Under the pieces are notes generated by a model that worked only from the letters and a program-made list of their open reading frames with translations, was not told the DNA's origin and did no database searches. Below, piece by piece: positions 62,654 through 64,000 of a stretch of DNA of 64,000 nt. Within the stretch, counting starts at the first letter, position 1; each line of letters begins with the position of its first letter. The translations under genes and the position numbers were made by a program. Origin of the DNA: Pseudomonadaceae bacterium (GTDB lineage: Bacteria; Pseudomonadota; Gammaproteobacteria; Pseudomonadales; Azotimanducaceae); the NCBI GenBank assembly GCA_024743175.1, contig JANSXA010000007.1, positions 62,001 to 126,000 on the forward strand, read 5' to 3'.

Positions 62654-64000
62654 CTACCAGTTCATAGTAAGCGTCAGACCCACCTGCCGCGGCTCACCCA
62701 ACTGTGTGAACAGCCGATCGGTGTAACCATCGCGCGGATCATTACCAAAGAAAAACCCGCGCACAAAATAATCTTCGTCACCCAGGTTACGCGCCCACAG
62801 CCTGGCCTGCCAGGCTGTCGCTGAATAAGTCAGGCTGGCGTTAACCAGCTCAAAGGCTTTAGAGCGCTCAGCATGACTGGCGGAAAAGAAAAACTCGTCT
62901 TTGCCCTCTACCTCGATACGCGCCGACCAGCGCTCACTCACATCCCACTGCAGACCGGCAAAAAACTGATAACTGGGTGCATGCGCCTGTTCACGTCCAT
63001 CAAGGTCGTTGCCGTTCTGGTCGATGTAGTCGCTATATTCGGAGTCGAGCAGACCCACATTGGCAAACGCCGTGAGCTGTTCTGTTATCTGTATAGCTGC
63101 TTCAAGTTCCAGCCCCTGATTAAAACCATCAGCAGCGTTGCCTGTGTAAACAATGAACTCCTCAGCGCCAGGTTGCCCTGCAATAGGCACCGTTCGAGAC
63201 GTTGAAATCTGCACATCACTGCGTTGCATGTGGAACAGTGCTGCACGCACTTCGAGCCTGTTCTGCCAGAGCTTCGCTTTGTACCCCAGCTCCACGTTCC
63301 ACAAATCTTCGGGATCGAACTCACGGAACGCCGCACTTAAAGAACCATCAAGATTAAAGCCGCCGGCCTTGTAACCCTGGGTGATGGAACTATAAAGAAG
63401 TCCGCCTTGGTCCAGCGCGTACTCAAGCACCACCCGCCCACCAAGCAGGTCATCATTTGGAGAATAAGACAATCCGGTAATGTCGTCATACTCCGATTTA
63501 TGTTTTTCGTAGCGGGCTCCTAGCGAAAGGCGCCATCGGGTGTTCAATTGCCGGCCGACTTCACTGTAAACAGCGTAACGATTGACATCATAGTCACTGC
63601 TGAAACGACCCGCGGCAAAGGTGTAATCCCGATCCAGTTCAACAGCCTGATCCAGCAGATATACGCCCACCACCCAATCCCAGGCACCCCCACCAAAACC
63701 CTGGCCCGGCTGAGACAACCAGCGCAGATCAACCGTTCCCGTTTGCCGTGAGCGCTGATAGCGGTCAGTTGAGGTATACCCGATAGGGTCAAAACCCGTG
63801 AAGGTCCAGTCTTCGTCGTAACCGTAGTCGATATCGCTGTCCGCAAAGCTCAGCAGTCCTTCAAAGGCAACGCTGGCAGACAGATCCGCAGCCAGAGACA
63901 GGGCTGCATAGGTGGTTTGTTGCTGGTCCTGCCCGGGCTGATCAGACAGGGTGGTACGATCATTGTCTAACGAAAAAGCATCGTAACCATTGTCTACATC
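62654..64000 (-). CDS. TonB-dependent receptor, C-terminal barrel (5'-truncated)
   Basis: The frame stays open from the last base of the window to the stop at 62654 (about 448 residues), so the plug domain is outside. The visible part is the barrel: alternating strands, SITQGYKAGGFNLDGS near the middle, long loops rich in Asp and Tyr, NRLEVRAALFHMQRSDVQI, and a terminal strand VGLTLTMNW ending in Trp as the BAM signal expects. Imports siderophores, vitamins or carbohydrates with TonB energy; the ligand cannot be told without the plug. Confidence 0.85.
   Translation of the reverse strand, partial: DVDNGYDAFSLDNDRTTLSDQPGQDQQQTTYAALSLAADLSASVAFEGLLSFADSDIDYGYDEDWTFTGFDPIGYTSTDRYQRSRQTGTVDLRWLSQPGQGFGGGAWDWVVGVYLLDQAVELDRDYTFAAGRFSSDYDVNRYAVYSEVGRQLNTRWRLSLGARYEKHKSEYDDITGLSYSPNDDLLGGRVVLEYALDQGGLLYSSITQGYKAGGFNLDGSLSAAFREFDPEDLWNVELGYKAKLWQNRLEVRAALFHMQRSDVQISTSRTVPIAGQPGAEEFIVYTGNAADGFNQGLELEAAIQITEQLTAFANVGLLDSEYSDYIDQNGNDLDGREQAHAPSYQFFAGLQWDVSERWSARIEVEGKDEFFFSASHAERSKAFELVNASLTYSATAWQARLWARNLGDEDYFVRGFFFGNDPRDGYTDRLFTQLGEPRQVGLTLTMNW

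Noticed and set aside
1-64000. tRNA, rRNA, CRISPR arrays, insertion sequences, phage genes
   Set aside because: Looked for on both strands by eye; none was recognised. A tRNA or covariance scan would settle the RNA part.

Overview
The window comes from a Gram-negative bacterium, most likely a free-living (probably marine) gammaproteobacterium. The pointers are an outer-membrane adhesin/barrel protein, a TonB-dependent receptor, HtpX, a HemG-type flavodoxin, MAPEG, DsbA and MscS proteins, plus a large set of luciferase-like (LLM) flavin/F420-type oxidoreductases mixed with acyl-CoA and lipid genes. The taxonomic call is inference. There are no rRNA or tRNA genes, CRISPR arrays, transposases or phage genes that I can recognise.

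Layout. 1-8.1 kb: the 3' part of a giant surface protein (DUF11-like repeats, SdrD-B-like folds, two OmpA-like domains, C-terminal beta barrel), closed by a strong terminator. 8.1-11.8 kb: carotenoid oxygenase with its MarR regulator, a divergent EamA transporter with a palindromic operator between them, a YegP-like protein and a RidA-like protein. 11.8-20.2 kb: an A+T-richer block (about 41% G+C in hand-counted lines against about 54% outside). It holds one hypothetical gene and a tightly coupled operon: class III nucleotide cyclase, a PilZ-PilZ-acyltransferase (FeeM/GNAT-like) fusion, an RND/MMPL exporter, a SAM methyltransferase, and then a six-helix-type sensor histidine kinase resembling the CqsS/LqsS/PhcS group. 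I read it as a candidate synthesis-modification-export-sensing system for a fatty-acyl signal molecule. It is the most interesting item here.

20.2-31.1 kb: catabolic and redox genes (amidohydrolase, PhyH dioxygenase, nitroreductase, a divergent PRPP-synthetase-like protein, a GNAT, a LysR regulator, then an operon-like run of Gfo/Idh/MocA oxidoreductase, aldo/keto reductase, LLM oxidoreductase, HemG-like flavodoxin and Kef-type antiporter). 31.1-38.7 kb: a small XRE regulator with a membrane protein, MATE exporter with PlsC-like acyltransferase, a candidate small RNA with promoter and terminator, MBL hydrolase, acyl-CoA synthetase, YihX-like phosphatase and MAPEG protein. 38.7-52.1 kb: a mostly minus-strand run with five more LLM oxidoreductases (two in tandem), an enoyl-CoA hydratase homologue, a sodium-solute symporter, MscS channel, lytic transglycosylase, an APH-like kinase and HtpX.

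52.1-64 kb: a membrane protein with an SNase-like domain, VOC and glutaredoxin-like proteins, DsbA-like oxidoreductase, a serine/threonine kinase with TPRs, a lipoprotein carboxylesterase, a two-component system, a spondin-domain exported protein, and the C-terminal part of a TonB-dependent receptor running off the end. The LLM, acyl-CoA ligase, hydratase and APH-like genes together suggest degradation of lipid- or terpenoid-like compounds, but no substrate can be read from the sequence.
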